In this document: positions 16,102 to 23,772 of the stretch, piece by piece | Numbering within the stretch: the first letter of the stretch is position 1 | Layout: every line of letters begins with the position of its first letter | NCBI GenBank assembly: GCA_037445575.1 | Contig: JBBIKH010000026.1 | Location: 1 to 24,729 of the forward strand | Reading direction: 5' to 3' | Origin: Oleimicrobium sp037445575 | GTDB lineage: Bacteria; Zhuqueibacterota; Zhuqueibacteria; JANLFK01; Oleimicrobiaceae | DNA: 24,729 nucleotides | Notes under the pieces: model-generated | The model's database searches: none | What the model was told of the DNA's origin: nothing | What the model saw: only the letters and a program-made list of their open reading frames with translations | Program-made: the position numbers and the translations under genes

Positions 16102-16174
16102 GAAAGCCCCAAAAAACAATGCCTCGGGGCTGGTGCCGGGCAGTGGTTGCTAATTCACGGAGTGGGCTCCCTGC

Positions 16175-16531
16175 TTGGACGTCATCAGGCTAAGCAACAT
16201 GGTGTTCTATGCCTACCACGGCGTAGACGACAACGAGCGTGACGCGGGTCAGCGCTTTGAGGTTGACGTGGAGCTGGCTACTGATCTGCGTCTCCCGGGG
16301 CAGACAGATCATCTGCGGGATACCATTGACGCCAGGCACGTCTACCGCGTGGTGGAGGAGGTAGTAATTCAGGGAGATTTTCGGCTTGTGGAAGCGCTCG
16401 CCGAAAACATCGCGGCAGCGCTCCTGGAGCACTTTACGGTCCACGGCGTCGTGGTGCGAGTACGCAAGCCGTTCGCCCCGATCCCTGGCGTGTGCGACGG
16501 CATCGAAGTGGAAATCGCCCGTGAGGCCTGA
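16175..16531 (+). CDS. folB: Dihydroneopterin aldolase
   Basis: A 118-residue folate-biosynthesis enzyme that cleaves 7,8-dihydroneopterin to 6-hydroxymethyl-7,8-dihydropterin and glycolaldehyde. Family features are FYAYHGVDDNER (11-22) with E21, GQRFEVDVEL (25-34), VEALAENIA (72-80) with E74, and catalytic K98 in VRVRKPFAPIPG. The start is TTG: an in-frame TAA at 16151 rules out anything earlier, and the next ATG (16199) would remove the conserved first strand. GGAG at 16159 is somewhat distant. The product of FolB is the substrate of FolK, whose gene overlaps its end by 11 bases if the first GTG is used. Confidence 0.93.
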   Translation: MDVIRLSNMVFYAYHGVDDNERDAGQRFEVDVELATDLRLPGQTDHLRDTIDARHVYRVVEEVVIQGDFRLVEALAENIAAALLEHFTVHGVVVRVRKPFAPIPGVCDGIEVEIAREA

Positions 16532-17072
16532 AGCGGCACACCGCGTGCGGGCGTTCCTGAGTTTGGGGAGCAATCTCGGCGACCGTCTTGCCAATCTGGA
16601 GATGGGGGTGCTAGAGGTGGCGGCCTTGCCGGAGAGTGCGCTTGAAGCCGTCTCGTCGGTGTACGAAACCGAGCCGGTGGGGTTGAGAGAGCAGCCGCCG
16701 TTCCTCAACGCCGTCATAGCGATTGCGACGGCCCTTTCGCCCCACGATTTGCTCTGCGCCCTGCAGGCGATCGAGACGCGCGCCGGCCGCCAGCGCCTGC
16801 AGCCATGGGGTCCCCGCACCCTGGACATCGACATCGTCCTCTACGGCGACCTTGTGTACGCTGATGCGGTGCTCTCTATCCCCCACCCGCACTTTGCAAG
16901 ACGGCGGTTTGTGCTGGTGCCATTGGCCGAGCTGGCGCCTAGGTTGGTTCCTCCCGGCACCGAAGGACGCACGGTGCGCCAGTTACTAAAGCTATGTCCA
17001 GACAAGAGCGCGGTGCGCCGCGTCGGTAAGGCACTAAGGAGCAGTGCGGCCATACCTTGGGGTGGCGTGTGA
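16521..17072 (+). CDS. folK: Hydroxymethyldihydropterin pyrophosphokinase
   Basis: About 183 residues. The enzyme transfers pyrophosphate from ATP to 6-hydroxymethyl-7,8-dihydropterin, the step after FolB. FLSLGSNLGDR near the start, VSSVYETEPVG, QPPFLNAV, the metal-binding WGPRTLDIDIVLYG and the substrate-loop IPHPHFARRRFVLVPLAEL are all characteristic. There is no ATG in the right place: GTG at 16521 (overlapping folB) or GTG at 16545 (8 residues shorter) are the candidates, and the later one gives a typical family N-terminus. The last bases overlap the next gene's GTG. A C-terminal extension of about 20 residues past the usual end is not conserved-looking. Confidence 0.93.
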   Translation: MRPEAAHRVRAFLSLGSNLGDRLANLEMGVLEVAALPESALEAVSSVYETEPVGLREQPPFLNAVIAIATALSPHDLLCALQAIETRAGRQRLQPWGPRTLDIDIVLYGDLVYADAVLSIPHPHFARRRFVLVPLAELAPRLVPPGTEGRTVRQLLKLCPDKSAVRRVGKALRSSAAIPWGGV

Positions 17073-17704
17073 GACGTGAATACATCGCTATCGAGGGCGT
17101 TATTGGGGTAGGAAAGACCAGTCTGGCAACCAAGCTGGGGGAACGGTACCATGCGCGGGTCGTGTACGAAAAGCACGAGGAAAATCCTTTTTTGGCCGAC
17201 TTTTATCGCGATCCGCGCCGCTATGCCTTTCAGACGCAGATGTTCTTTCTGCTGAGCCGGTACCGCCAGCAGCAGGAAATTCCCCAGCGCGACCTTTTTC
17301 ACGAGATGGTCATTGCCGACTATCTCTTCGCCAAGGACAGGATCTTCGCGCACCTCACGTTGGAGGACCGTGAGCTCTGGCTCTACGACCACATCGCCTC
17401 GCTCCTGGAGCAGGAGATCCCCAAGCCGGACTTGGTCATCTACTTGCAGTGCAGTCTGGAACGGCTGATGCAAAACATCCGACGACGAGGGCGAACCTAC
17501 GAACGGAACATCGCGGAGGACTATCTCCGTTCGCTCAATGAGGCGTACAACCAGTTTTTCTTCCATTACGATGCAACCCCGCTCCTGGTGGTTAACACCA
17601 CCCAGATCGATTTTGTCAACAACGAAGAGCATTTCGAGGATCTGGTGCGGCAAATCGAACGGCCCCTTTCTGGGACCGAATACTACTCCCCCTCGCCCTG
17701 GTGA
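17069..17704 (+). CDS. Deoxynucleoside kinase (dAK/dGK/dCK-like)
   Basis: A 211-residue P-loop kinase that phosphorylates deoxynucleosides for salvage. Walker A is GVIGVGKTS (10-18), EKHEENPFLADFY carries the catalytic acidic region, KDRIFA the DR(S/I) motif, and RRRGRTYERN with YLRSLNEAYNQFF the lid and C-terminal helix of this family. Which base is preferred cannot be told. The GTG at 17069 overlaps the folK stop (GTGA), indicating translational coupling; a TTG at 17057 is possible. folK followed by such a kinase is an arrangement I associate with Bacteroidota and relatives, which supports the FCB placement. Confidence 0.88.
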   Translation: MRREYIAIEGVIGVGKTSLATKLGERYHARVVYEKHEENPFLADFYRDPRRYAFQTQMFFLLSRYRQQQEIPQRDLFHEMVIADYLFAKDRIFAHLTLEDRELWLYDHIASLLEQEIPKPDLVIYLQCSLERLMQNIRRRGRTYERNIAEDYLRSLNEAYNQFFFHYDATPLLVVNTTQIDFVNNEEHFEDLVRQIERPLSGTEYYSPSPW

Positions 17705-17710
17705 GCTTCG

Positions 17711-17926
17711 ATGTTTTTCCGTGCACTCCTCATTGCCCTCCTGGTCTATCTGGCCATAAAGGTGTGGAGGCTGCTGGTAACGCTCATATCCTCGAGTCGG
17801 CCGCCGGTTAGGGGGAGCCAGCAGAGCCGGCACGCACCTTTAGACCTTGAGGGCAAAGACGTAGAGGACGCAAAGTTTCGCGAAATTGACGAGGCACCTC
17901 CGACGCAACCCGAGGATAAGGACTGA
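17711..17926 (+). CDS. Small single-pass membrane protein, unknown function
   Basis: A 71-residue protein with one N-terminal membrane helix (about 3-27, FFRALLIALLVYLAIKVWRLLVTLI) and a hydrophilic tail rich in acidic residues that contains DLEGKDVEDAKFREIDE. A short DVVDAxFEEI-like motif after one membrane helix recurs, as I recall, in small hypothetical proteins of FCB bacteria next to folK and kinase genes, but I cannot name a family with certainty. It starts 6 bases after the kinase stop, with GGTGAG upstream, and lies before the MsbA-like gene, so it belongs to this operon. Confidence 0.7.
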   Translation: MFFRALLIALLVYLAIKVWRLLVTLISSSRPPVRGSQQSRHAPLDLEGKDVEDAKFREIDEAPPTQPEDKD

Positions 17927-17975
17927 GGCGAGGACACAAGCACCCTGGCGGTGAGCGCGGGAGCACCATCGGCTT

Positions 17976-19820
17976 ATGCGGATTTATCGGCGAGTACTGA
18001 AATACGTGTTGCGCTATTGGAAGGAGCTTGTTGCCTCCTGCCTATGCATGCTGTTGTTTGTCGTCTTCAGCAGCATGTCCGTAGGCCTGGTGATGCCTTT
18101 TGTCAACTTGCTGTTCGGGACTCAGGAACAGGCGGCTGCGCCCTCTACTGCCGTTGTATCAGCGGCACCAGTAGCCAAGTCGGTGCCAAATCTTCGCCAG
18201 CAACTGGAAGCTTGGCTGCAGGGGCTGTTTGCCCGCTATTGCCGCACACAAGCGTTGACGTTGCTCTGCGCCGTGATGCTCATCGGCTTCTTCCTCAAGA
18301 ACCTCTTCCGCTTCGGGCAAACGTACTTCATGGCGCCGGTAGAACAGGGGGTGATCCGCGACCTGCGCAACGAACTCTATCGCCATTTTCAACGGCTCTC
18401 GTTGGACTTTTTCCATGGCGAGCGGGCCGGGCAACTCATTTCCCGGGTCACGTATGACGTCACCGTGATCAACGCCTCGATCACCGCGGCGATCAACAGT
18501 ATCTTCCGTGACCCCCTGATGATCCTCATCTATCTGGGCATCATGGTCATCATCAGCTGGAAATTGACCCTGCTGGCGCTGTTGGTGTTTCCAGGCGCCG
18601 GCTACTTCATCGCCCAGTTCGGCAACAAACTGAAACGCGACAGCCTGCGACAGCAGGAGCGGATTGCCGACCTAACCTCGATCATCCAGGAGGCGATCTA
18701 TGGGGCGCGAGTCATCAAGGCATTCGCCCAGGAGCAGTACGAGATCCAGCGCTTTGAGCGGGAGAACCAACGCTTCTTTGACACCGTGGTGCGCATGACC
18801 CGCATCAGGAAACTGGGGCCATGTGTGACCGAGTACATCGGCGTCGTCGTCGGTGTGCTTGTGCTCTACGTCGGGGGAATGGAAGTGCTGCAGGAGCACC
18901 ACTCTCTGTCTCCTGGGGGCTTTGTGCTCTTTCTCGGCGCCCTCTTCTCGACCATGGAACCGCTGAAGCTCCTCGGGCAGGTACACAACGCGCTCAAAGA
19001 GGGCGTGGTGGCCGCCCAGCGCGTGTTCTCCATCTTGGACACCCCGCCCCATGTTGCAGACCGACCCGGAGCAATTGCCCTCGCCGACTTCCAAAAGGAG
19101 ATTGTCTACGACCACGTCTCCTTCCGTTACAACCATGACGCCGAAGTGCTCACCGATGTTTGCCTGCGCATCAAGCGCGGCGAGGTGGTAGCCATCGTCG
19201 GGCCGTCGGGAGGAGGAAAATCGACTCTGGTGGACCTCCTGGTCAGGTTCTATGACCCCACAGCAGGCCGCATCCTCATTGACGGCCACGACCTGCGTGA
19301 CGTGACCATAGAGTCGTTGCGCCGGCTGCTGGGCATAGTCACCCAAGAGACCATCCTGTTTAACGACACGGTGCGCAACAATATCGCCTACGGAATGGAC
19401 GGTGTGGCCATGGAAAGGGTCATTGCCGCAGCCAGGGCGGCCCATGCCCACGATTTTATCATGGAAATGCCACAGGGCTACGACACGGTGATCGGCGACC
19501 GAGGGGTGAAGGTCTCGGGGGGAGAGAGGCAGCGCCTGGCCATCGCGCGCGCCATCCTACGGGACCCTCCTATTCTGATCTTTGATGAGGCGACCTCCGC
19601 TCTGGACACGGAGTCGGAGATGTTGGTCCAACAGGCCATTAACAACCTGCTGGAGGGGCGAACCTCCCTCGTCATCGCCCACCGCCTGTCCACCGTGCGC
19701 CACGCGAACAGGATCATCGTGCTGGACCAGGGCAAGGTGGTGCAGGAGGGGACGCACGAGCAGCTCATGAGGAGCGGCGGCTTGTACCGCAGGTTGTACG
19801 AAATGCAGTTCAGCGAATAG
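17976..19820 (+). CDS. MsbA-like ABC exporter (lipid A flippase family)
   Basis: A 614-residue half-transporter: six membrane helices in about 1-345 and a C-terminal ATPase. Walker A GPSGGGKST (409-417), Q-loop at VTQETILF (455-462), signature VSGGERQR (513-520), Walker B ILIFDEATSALD (533-544) and the switch His in IAHRLST are present. RDLRNELYRHFQRLSLDFF and GELISR-like GQLISRVTYDV are typical of MsbA-type exporters, which flip lipid A-core across the inner membrane; other lipid or peptide substrates are possible. A 40-residue Ala/Ser/Pro-rich segment (about 50-90) sits in the first periplasmic loop. The next gene, O-antigen ligase-like, supports an LPS role. Confidence 0.88.
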   Translation: MRIYRRVLKYVLRYWKELVASCLCMLLFVVFSSMSVGLVMPFVNLLFGTQEQAAAPSTAVVSAAPVAKSVPNLRQQLEAWLQGLFARYCRTQALTLLCAVMLIGFFLKNLFRFGQTYFMAPVEQGVIRDLRNELYRHFQRLSLDFFHGERAGQLISRVTYDVTVINASITAAINSIFRDPLMILIYLGIMVIISWKLTLLALLVFPGAGYFIAQFGNKLKRDSLRQQERIADLTSIIQEAIYGARVIKAFAQEQYEIQRFERENQRFFDTVVRMTRIRKLGPCVTEYIGVVVGVLVLYVGGMEVLQEHHSLSPGGFVLFLGALFSTMEPLKLLGQVHNALKEGVVAAQRVFSILDTPPHVADRPGAIALADFQKEIVYDHVSFRYNHDAEVLTDVCLRIKRGEVVAIVGPSGGGKSTLVDLLVRFYDPTAGRILIDGHDLRDVTIESLRRLLGIVTQETILFNDTVRNNIAYGMDGVAMERVIAAARAAHAHDFIMEMPQGYDTVIGDRGVKVSGGERQRLAIARAILRDPPILIFDEATSALDTESEMLVQQAINNLLEGRTSLVIAHRLSTVRHANRIIVLDQGKVVQEGTHEQLMRSGGLYRRLYEMQFSE

Positions 19821-19846
19821 AGGTTGTGCGCGGATCTGAGAAACGC

Positions 19847-21067
19847 ATGGAAATGAACGCACCTGTTGATGCAACATTCCCTCAGACCAGCCGGCGGTTA
19901 GCCCAGGTCACGCGTGTTTCCCTTTACGTGACCGTGGCGGCAATGCCCTTCAGCATAGCCTTGACCCAGACGGCGCTCGCAGTAGCCATCCTCACCTGGC
20001 TACTGCGCATGGCAGCGGAACGACGGCTGTTGGTGCATCGCACCCCGCTTGAGCTGGCATTTGCCTTCTATGTGGCCGCTGAGCTTCTCTCCCTTGCGTT
20101 CTCCGTTGACGTGCCAGGTGCCGTAATCTATCTCAAGCGGCTGCTTCTCATTCCGACTGTGTATGTGGTCGCCAACAATGTGGAGAACGAGCGCACACTG
20201 AACCGGCTCCTGGCCACTTTCCTTGTCGCAATGTCGGTGTACTCCCTTTGGGGTCTGGGCTCCTTCGCACTGAATCCCTCCCTGCGGGTGCGCCACATCC
20301 AGAATTCGATGACCGCAGGGGGCCTGACCATGATAGCCACCATCACCGGCGCGGCTGTGGCAGCAGTGCCAACCCACAAGAAGGTTCGCCTCTGGGCTGC
20401 TGCCGGCGCGGTGATCAACGGTGCCTGTCTGTTCCTTACAAACACGCGTGGCTCGTGGCTTGGTCTCGCCGTAGCCTTGTTGGTTTTGGCCCTGCTCACT
20501 GATTGGCGGCTGACGCTGGTAGTACCCATCCTGGTACTTGTGGCCTATGTGGCTGTACCCCACCAGTACAAGGAGCGTGTCACCCATTTCTTCGATCCCC
20601 ATTATCGCACCAATGCCTATCGGCTCACCTGGTGGAAGACTGGGTGGCGCATCTTCAAGGACCACCCCATCACGGGGGTGGGAGATATCGACACGGGGAA
20701 GGTCTACCGTCGCTACATGGGGTCGGAGGAGGCGCAGCCAGTGGGGCACTTTCACAACAATTTCGTCCACATTGCCGTTACCCTGGGCAGCGTTGGCCTG
20801 GCAGCTTTTACGTTCTTGCTAGTGCGATTGGGCGTCTTCTTGGGTCGGACCCTGCACGCAGCCCGCGCAGCACCCCTGCGCGCGGTGGCCATGGCCGGCC
20901 TCTGCTCCTTCGTGGCCTTTGTCGTCAACGGTTTGTTCGAATGGAACTATGGCGACGCAGAAGTGATAACCGTGATCTGGTGGTTAGTCGGCATGGTGGC
21001 AGCAGCAGGAGTGCTCACTCGCAGGTCCAAGGCTCTGGAGACGCTGGTGGTGGAGTTGCCGGCGTAG
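19847..21067 (+). CDS. O-antigen ligase / Wzy-like membrane protein
   Basis: About 406 residues, mostly membrane helices (roughly ten or more). Wzy_C/WaaL features are the TNTRGSWLGL segment, a periplasmic-loop Arg cluster (YRLTWWKTGWRIFKDHPITGVG) and GHFHNNFVHIAVTLG, matching the H-x-HN pattern of this family. WaaL joins undecaprenyl-linked O-antigen to lipid A-core in the periplasm; Wzy polymerases look similar, so the exact role is uncertain. Starts at GTG 19826, ATG 19847 and ATG 19853 are possible; 19847 is chosen on N-terminal likeness only. It lies 26 bases after the MsbA-like gene. Confidence 0.8.
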   Translation: MEMNAPVDATFPQTSRRLAQVTRVSLYVTVAAMPFSIALTQTALAVAILTWLLRMAAERRLLVHRTPLELAFAFYVAAELLSLAFSVDVPGAVIYLKRLLLIPTVYVVANNVENERTLNRLLATFLVAMSVYSLWGLGSFALNPSLRVRHIQNSMTAGGLTMIATITGAAVAAVPTHKKVRLWAAAGAVINGACLFLTNTRGSWLGLAVALLVLALLTDWRLTLVVPILVLVAYVAVPHQYKERVTHFFDPHYRTNAYRLTWWKTGWRIFKDHPITGVGDIDTGKVYRRYMGSEEAQPVGHFHNNFVHIAVTLGSVGLAAFTFLLVRLGVFLGRTLHAARAAPLRAVAMAGLCSFVAFVVNGLFEWNYGDAEVITVIWWLVGMVAAAGVLTRRSKALETLVVELPA

Positions 21068-21083
21068 AGCCGGAGGCGTTCCC

Positions 21084-21194
21084 ATGGAACTTGCTTTTCC
21101 AGGCGCTCCGGGAGGAGGAGCATTTCCGCCGCATGGATCGAACGCGGTTACTCACGAGGCGGAGCGGTTGGGAATCAAGGCGGCGAGGCACTGA
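21084..21194 (+). CDS. Possible 36-residue ORF in the waaL-ridA gap
   Basis: The ATG at 21084 follows CCGGAGG by 8 bases, and the frame runs 36 codons to TGA. The sequence (Gly/Pro/Ala-rich at first, then THEAERLGIKAARH) resembles nothing I know. The good ribosome site is the only support; it may be chance or a remnant. Otherwise the 198-bp gap holds nothing recognisable. Confidence 0.2.
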   Translation: MELAFPGAPGGGAFPPHGSNAVTHEAERLGIKAARH

Positions 21195-21265
21195 GACGCA
21201 AGGTTGCTGCCCACTCCGTGAACATTTCGTGGTGAATCGGCGTGCGACGAAGGAGGAAGGACCAG

Positions 21266-21649
21266 GTGAAGCAGATTGTTGCCGCATCAGATGCACCGGC
21301 GGCCATTGGGCCTTACAGCCAGGCTGTAGTCAGTAGCGGAGGCTTGGTCTACACCGCCGGCCAGCTGGGACTTGATCCGCGGACGGGGGAGCTTGTGGGC
21401 CCCGGCATTGAGGAGCAAACCCGCCAGGCTCTGGCGAACCTCGCAGCTGTGTTGCGGGCAGCAGGCTCCGATTTGGGCAAGGTCCTAAAGACTACGGTCT
21501 TTTTGGCGGACATGAACGATTTCGCGGCGATGAACCAGGTGTACGCGCAATTCTTCGCCACTACGCCGCCTGCCCGCTCGGCAGTGCAAGTCGCCCGCCT
21601 ACCGAAAGGAGCGCGGGTAGAGATCGAAGCGGTGGCGGAACGTGGGTAA
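21266..21649 (+). CDS. ridA: RidA family enamine/imine deaminase
   Basis: A 127-residue RidA (YjgF/YER057c/UK114) protein, a trimer that hydrolyses reactive 2-aminoacrylate and related imines made by PLP enzymes. AAIGPYSQAV (12-21), YTAGQLGLDP (29-38), PPARSAVQVARLPKGARVEIEAVA (101-124) with the active-site R104 and E121 are conserved, and the length is the family norm. The GTG at 21266 is decided by AGGAGG at 21251-21256; a GTG at 21242 would add a non-conserved RRRRKD stretch. Its end overlaps the next gene by 8 bases. Confidence 0.95.
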   Translation: MKQIVAASDAPAAIGPYSQAVVSSGGLVYTAGQLGLDPRTGELVGPGIEEQTRQALANLAAVLRAAGSDLGKVLKTTVFLADMNDFAAMNQVYAQFFATTPPARSAVQVARLPKGARVEIEAVAERG

Positions 21650-22169
21650 GGGCTGGTACGCAGGCGCCCTGGTCCTCTTGGTGAGCCTGTTGTCGGCGCC
21701 TTCCATGCAAGAGCTTCGCGCTCGCCCGATGCCGGCGGGATACGTCATGTCCTGGGTGGCGACCGGCGCGGCCGACTCCCAAAGGGTAGCGAGGCGATCC
21801 CCCTCAGCAGCCATGGTCAGGTCGTTGCTTATCCCCGGATGGGGACAGTGGTACAACGGCAAGAAGTGGAAGGCGGCGCTGGTGTGTGGCGGTGAGCTTG
21901 GCCTGGCCGCAAACGCCGCCTTGCAGAATCAGTACTTGCAGGAGGCAACCGACCCTCAACTGCGGGAGTACTACCTGCGCAATCGCAACACCTCAAACTG
22001 GATCTTGGCGTTAGTCGTGGTGCTGAGCATGCTTGATGCCTATGTGGACGCACACTTTGCCGATTTTGACGAAAGCCCTGACTTGGCAGCGCGGACGGGT
22101 GTTCTCGAGCCTCGTTTCGGCCTTCAGCGGCTTAGCGACGTACGCATCTCCGTCTCCGTGAGATTCTAA
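21642..22169 (+). CDS. DUF5683-type membrane protein
   Basis: A 175-residue protein starting with GTG inside the ridA stop region. An N-terminal hydrophobic segment (about 6-19) resembles a signal peptide, then SLLIPGWGQWYNGKKWKAAL (61-80), the PGWGQxYNxKxxKG-like core of DUF5683, and a second hydrophobic stretch WILALVVVLSMLDAYVDAHF. The C-terminus (RFGLQRLSDVRISVSVRF) reads like outer-membrane beta-strands. The family is widespread in FCB bacteria and has no established function. Confidence 0.75.
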   Translation: MGKGWYAGALVLLVSLLSAPSMQELRARPMPAGYVMSWVATGAADSQRVARRSPSAAMVRSLLIPGWGQWYNGKKWKAALVCGGELGLAANAALQNQYLQEATDPQLREYYLRNRNTSNWILALVVVLSMLDAYVDAHFADFDESPDLAARTGVLEPRFGLQRLSDVRISVSVRF

Positions 22170-22197
22170 AGACCCTGGACAGCGGGAGGAAGTCTTT

Positions 22198-23763
22198 GTG
22201 GCTAAACGCGACGGACAACGTGGGAGTTGGAGTTCGACAGCGGGGTTTGTTCTCGCAGCAGCTGGCTCCGCCATCGGCCTGGGCAACATCNNNNNNNNNN
22301 NNNNNNNNNNNNNNNNNNNNNNNNNNNNNGGCGGTGCTGCCTTTGTTCTTCTCTACATCCTCTGCGTGCTCTTTATCTCCGCGCCGGTGATGATCGCCGA
22401 GATTGCCCTGGGCCGTCACACCCAGCGCAACCCCATAGGCGCTTTCTCGGCCCTGGTACCGGGCAGCCGCTGGAAGATGGTCGGAGCGCTGGGGGTGGTG
22501 ACCGGCGTAGGGATCCTTTCCTTCTATGGGGTGATCGCCGGGTGGACAATGCAGTATGCAGTGCAATCTGTGGTACGCCCCGGCTACATCCACTACACAC
22601 AAGCCGAGGCCGACAGGCTGTGGGCTGACTTTGTTGCTCGCCCCGAGAATCTCGCTCAGATGCTCGCCGAGGAGGGACTGCTCGGCAAGGACGCATCATC
22701 GCTTTCTGATGAAGAGCTGAAGGCGCAATGGCAAGCGCTGAGCGAGCAGCCACACTTTGCATCGCTGAAAGAGAAGACAATTGCTCGCCTGCACAATCGC
22801 GCCCTCTTCGAGCACTTTGCCGCCAGCTGGAGGCCGGTCCTCTATCTCTTCCTGTTCATCGTGTTGACCGGAGCAGTGGTGGCCGGGGGGGTGGCAGCGG
22901 GCATTGAACGCTGGTCGCGCATTCTGATGCCCGTGCTGTTTGTGCTCCTGGTACTCCTGGCACTACGGGCGGTGACGCTGAAAGGTGCCTCACAAGGTTT
23001 GGTGTTCTACCTGAAACCCGACTTGGGCAAGATAACGGTCGAGTCTTTCGCCCGTGCCCTTGGCCAGGCGTTTTTCTCCCTGAGCCTGGGTATGGGGACC
23101 ATGATCACCTATGGAAGCTACGTTTCGGAGCGGGACAATATCCCGCGCTCGGCGGCCTGGGTATGCCTGTCCGATACTCTGGTAGCGCTCGTTGCCGGGC
23201 TGGTCGTTTTCCCGACCCTCTTTGCGATGGGGTTCCGTCCAGATGCGGGCGTCAGCCTAGTGTTTGTGGTGTTGCCGTCCATCTTTGCGCAGATGCCTGC
23301 CGGCGCTCTGTTCGGCGCCGCCTTTTTCGTGTTGCTTTGCGTGGCAGCCTTGACTTCCACTATCTCGCTCTTGGAGGTGCCGGTCGCGTACTTGGTGGAC
23401 GAGCACCATTGGACACGTAGACGCGCCGTTGTTGTGACCAGCCTGGTGGCGTTTCTCATGGGCATCGCGTCAGCGCTTTCTACTGGAGCAGTCTCCGCGC
23501 TCAGCGAAATCCCCGGATTGGGGATCGGTGTGTTGGAGTTTTGCAACGCCCTGTTTGGCAACTACGCCCTGTCGATAGGCGCCCTGGGGATCGCTCTCTT
23601 TGTAGGCTACCGGTGGGGGACCAAGGCGGTCGCGGCGGAGATTGAACGGTATGGGAACACGTTCTACCTCCGCCGTACCTGGTCGGCCATGATTCGCTAC
23701 GTATCGCCCGTGGGCATCGCCTTGGTGCTGGCGTACATCCTGATCACGGGCAAGTACTTCTGA
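22198..23763 (+). CDS. Sodium-dependent transporter of the SLC6/NSS family (contains N run)
   Basis: A sodium:neurotransmitter-symporter homologue, about 521 residues as drawn. Known bacterial members (LeuT, MhsT, TnaT) import amino acids with Na+. Family features: GFVLAAAGSAIGLGNI (TM1), GGAAFVLLYI after the N run, IAEIALGRHTQRNPIGAF, FFSLSLGMGTMITYGSYV (TM6) and LTSTISLLEVPVAYLVDE (TM8, Na+ site). The GTG at 22198 has GGGAGGA 7 bases upstream. The loop between TM3 and TM4 (about 127-211) is roughly 85 residues, rich in charged helices, clearly longer than in LeuT. Bases 22291-22329 are unknown and cover the unwound part of TM1. Substrate cannot be read. Confidence 0.92.
   Translation: MAKRDGQRGSWSSTAGFVLAAAGSAIGLGNIXXXXXXXXXXXXXGGAAFVLLYILCVLFISAPVMIAEIALGRHTQRNPIGAFSALVPGSRWKMVGALGVVTGVGILSFYGVIAGWTMQYAVQSVVRPGYIHYTQAEADRLWADFVARPENLAQMLAEEGLLGKDASSLSDEELKAQWQALSEQPHFASLKEKTIARLHNRALFEHFAASWRPVLYLFLFIVLTGAVVAGGVAAGIERWSRILMPVLFVLLVLLALRAVTLKGASQGLVFYLKPDLGKITVESFARALGQAFFSLSLGMGTMITYGSYVSERDNIPRSAAWVCLSDTLVALVAGLVVFPTLFAMGFRPDAGVSLVFVVLPSIFAQMPAGALFGAAFFVLLCVAALTSTISLLEVPVAYLVDEHHWTRRRAVVVTSLVAFLMGIASALSTGAVSALSEIPGLGIGVLEFCNALFGNYALSIGALGIALFVGYRWGTKAVAAEIERYGNTFYLRRTWSAMIRYVSPVGIALVLAYILITGKYF
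22291..22329. other. Run of 39 unknown bases (assembly gap)
   Basis: The N run falls inside the transporter gene, replacing the part of TM1 that in the family reads WRFPYxxxxN. Aligning GLGNI before and GGAAFVLLY after with LeuT-type proteins leaves room for about 10 residues (30 bases), so 39 N is probably 9 bases too many; the frame is kept either way. Confidence 0.95.
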
Positions 23764-23772
23764 GGAAACACT

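Noticed and set aside
16084..16102. CAATT-N9-AATTG in the folB promoter as a second copy of the 7479-7498 dyad
   Set aside because: Spacing differs by one base and the interior is unrelated; the match is to AT-rich arms that overlap the -10, so chance is likely.
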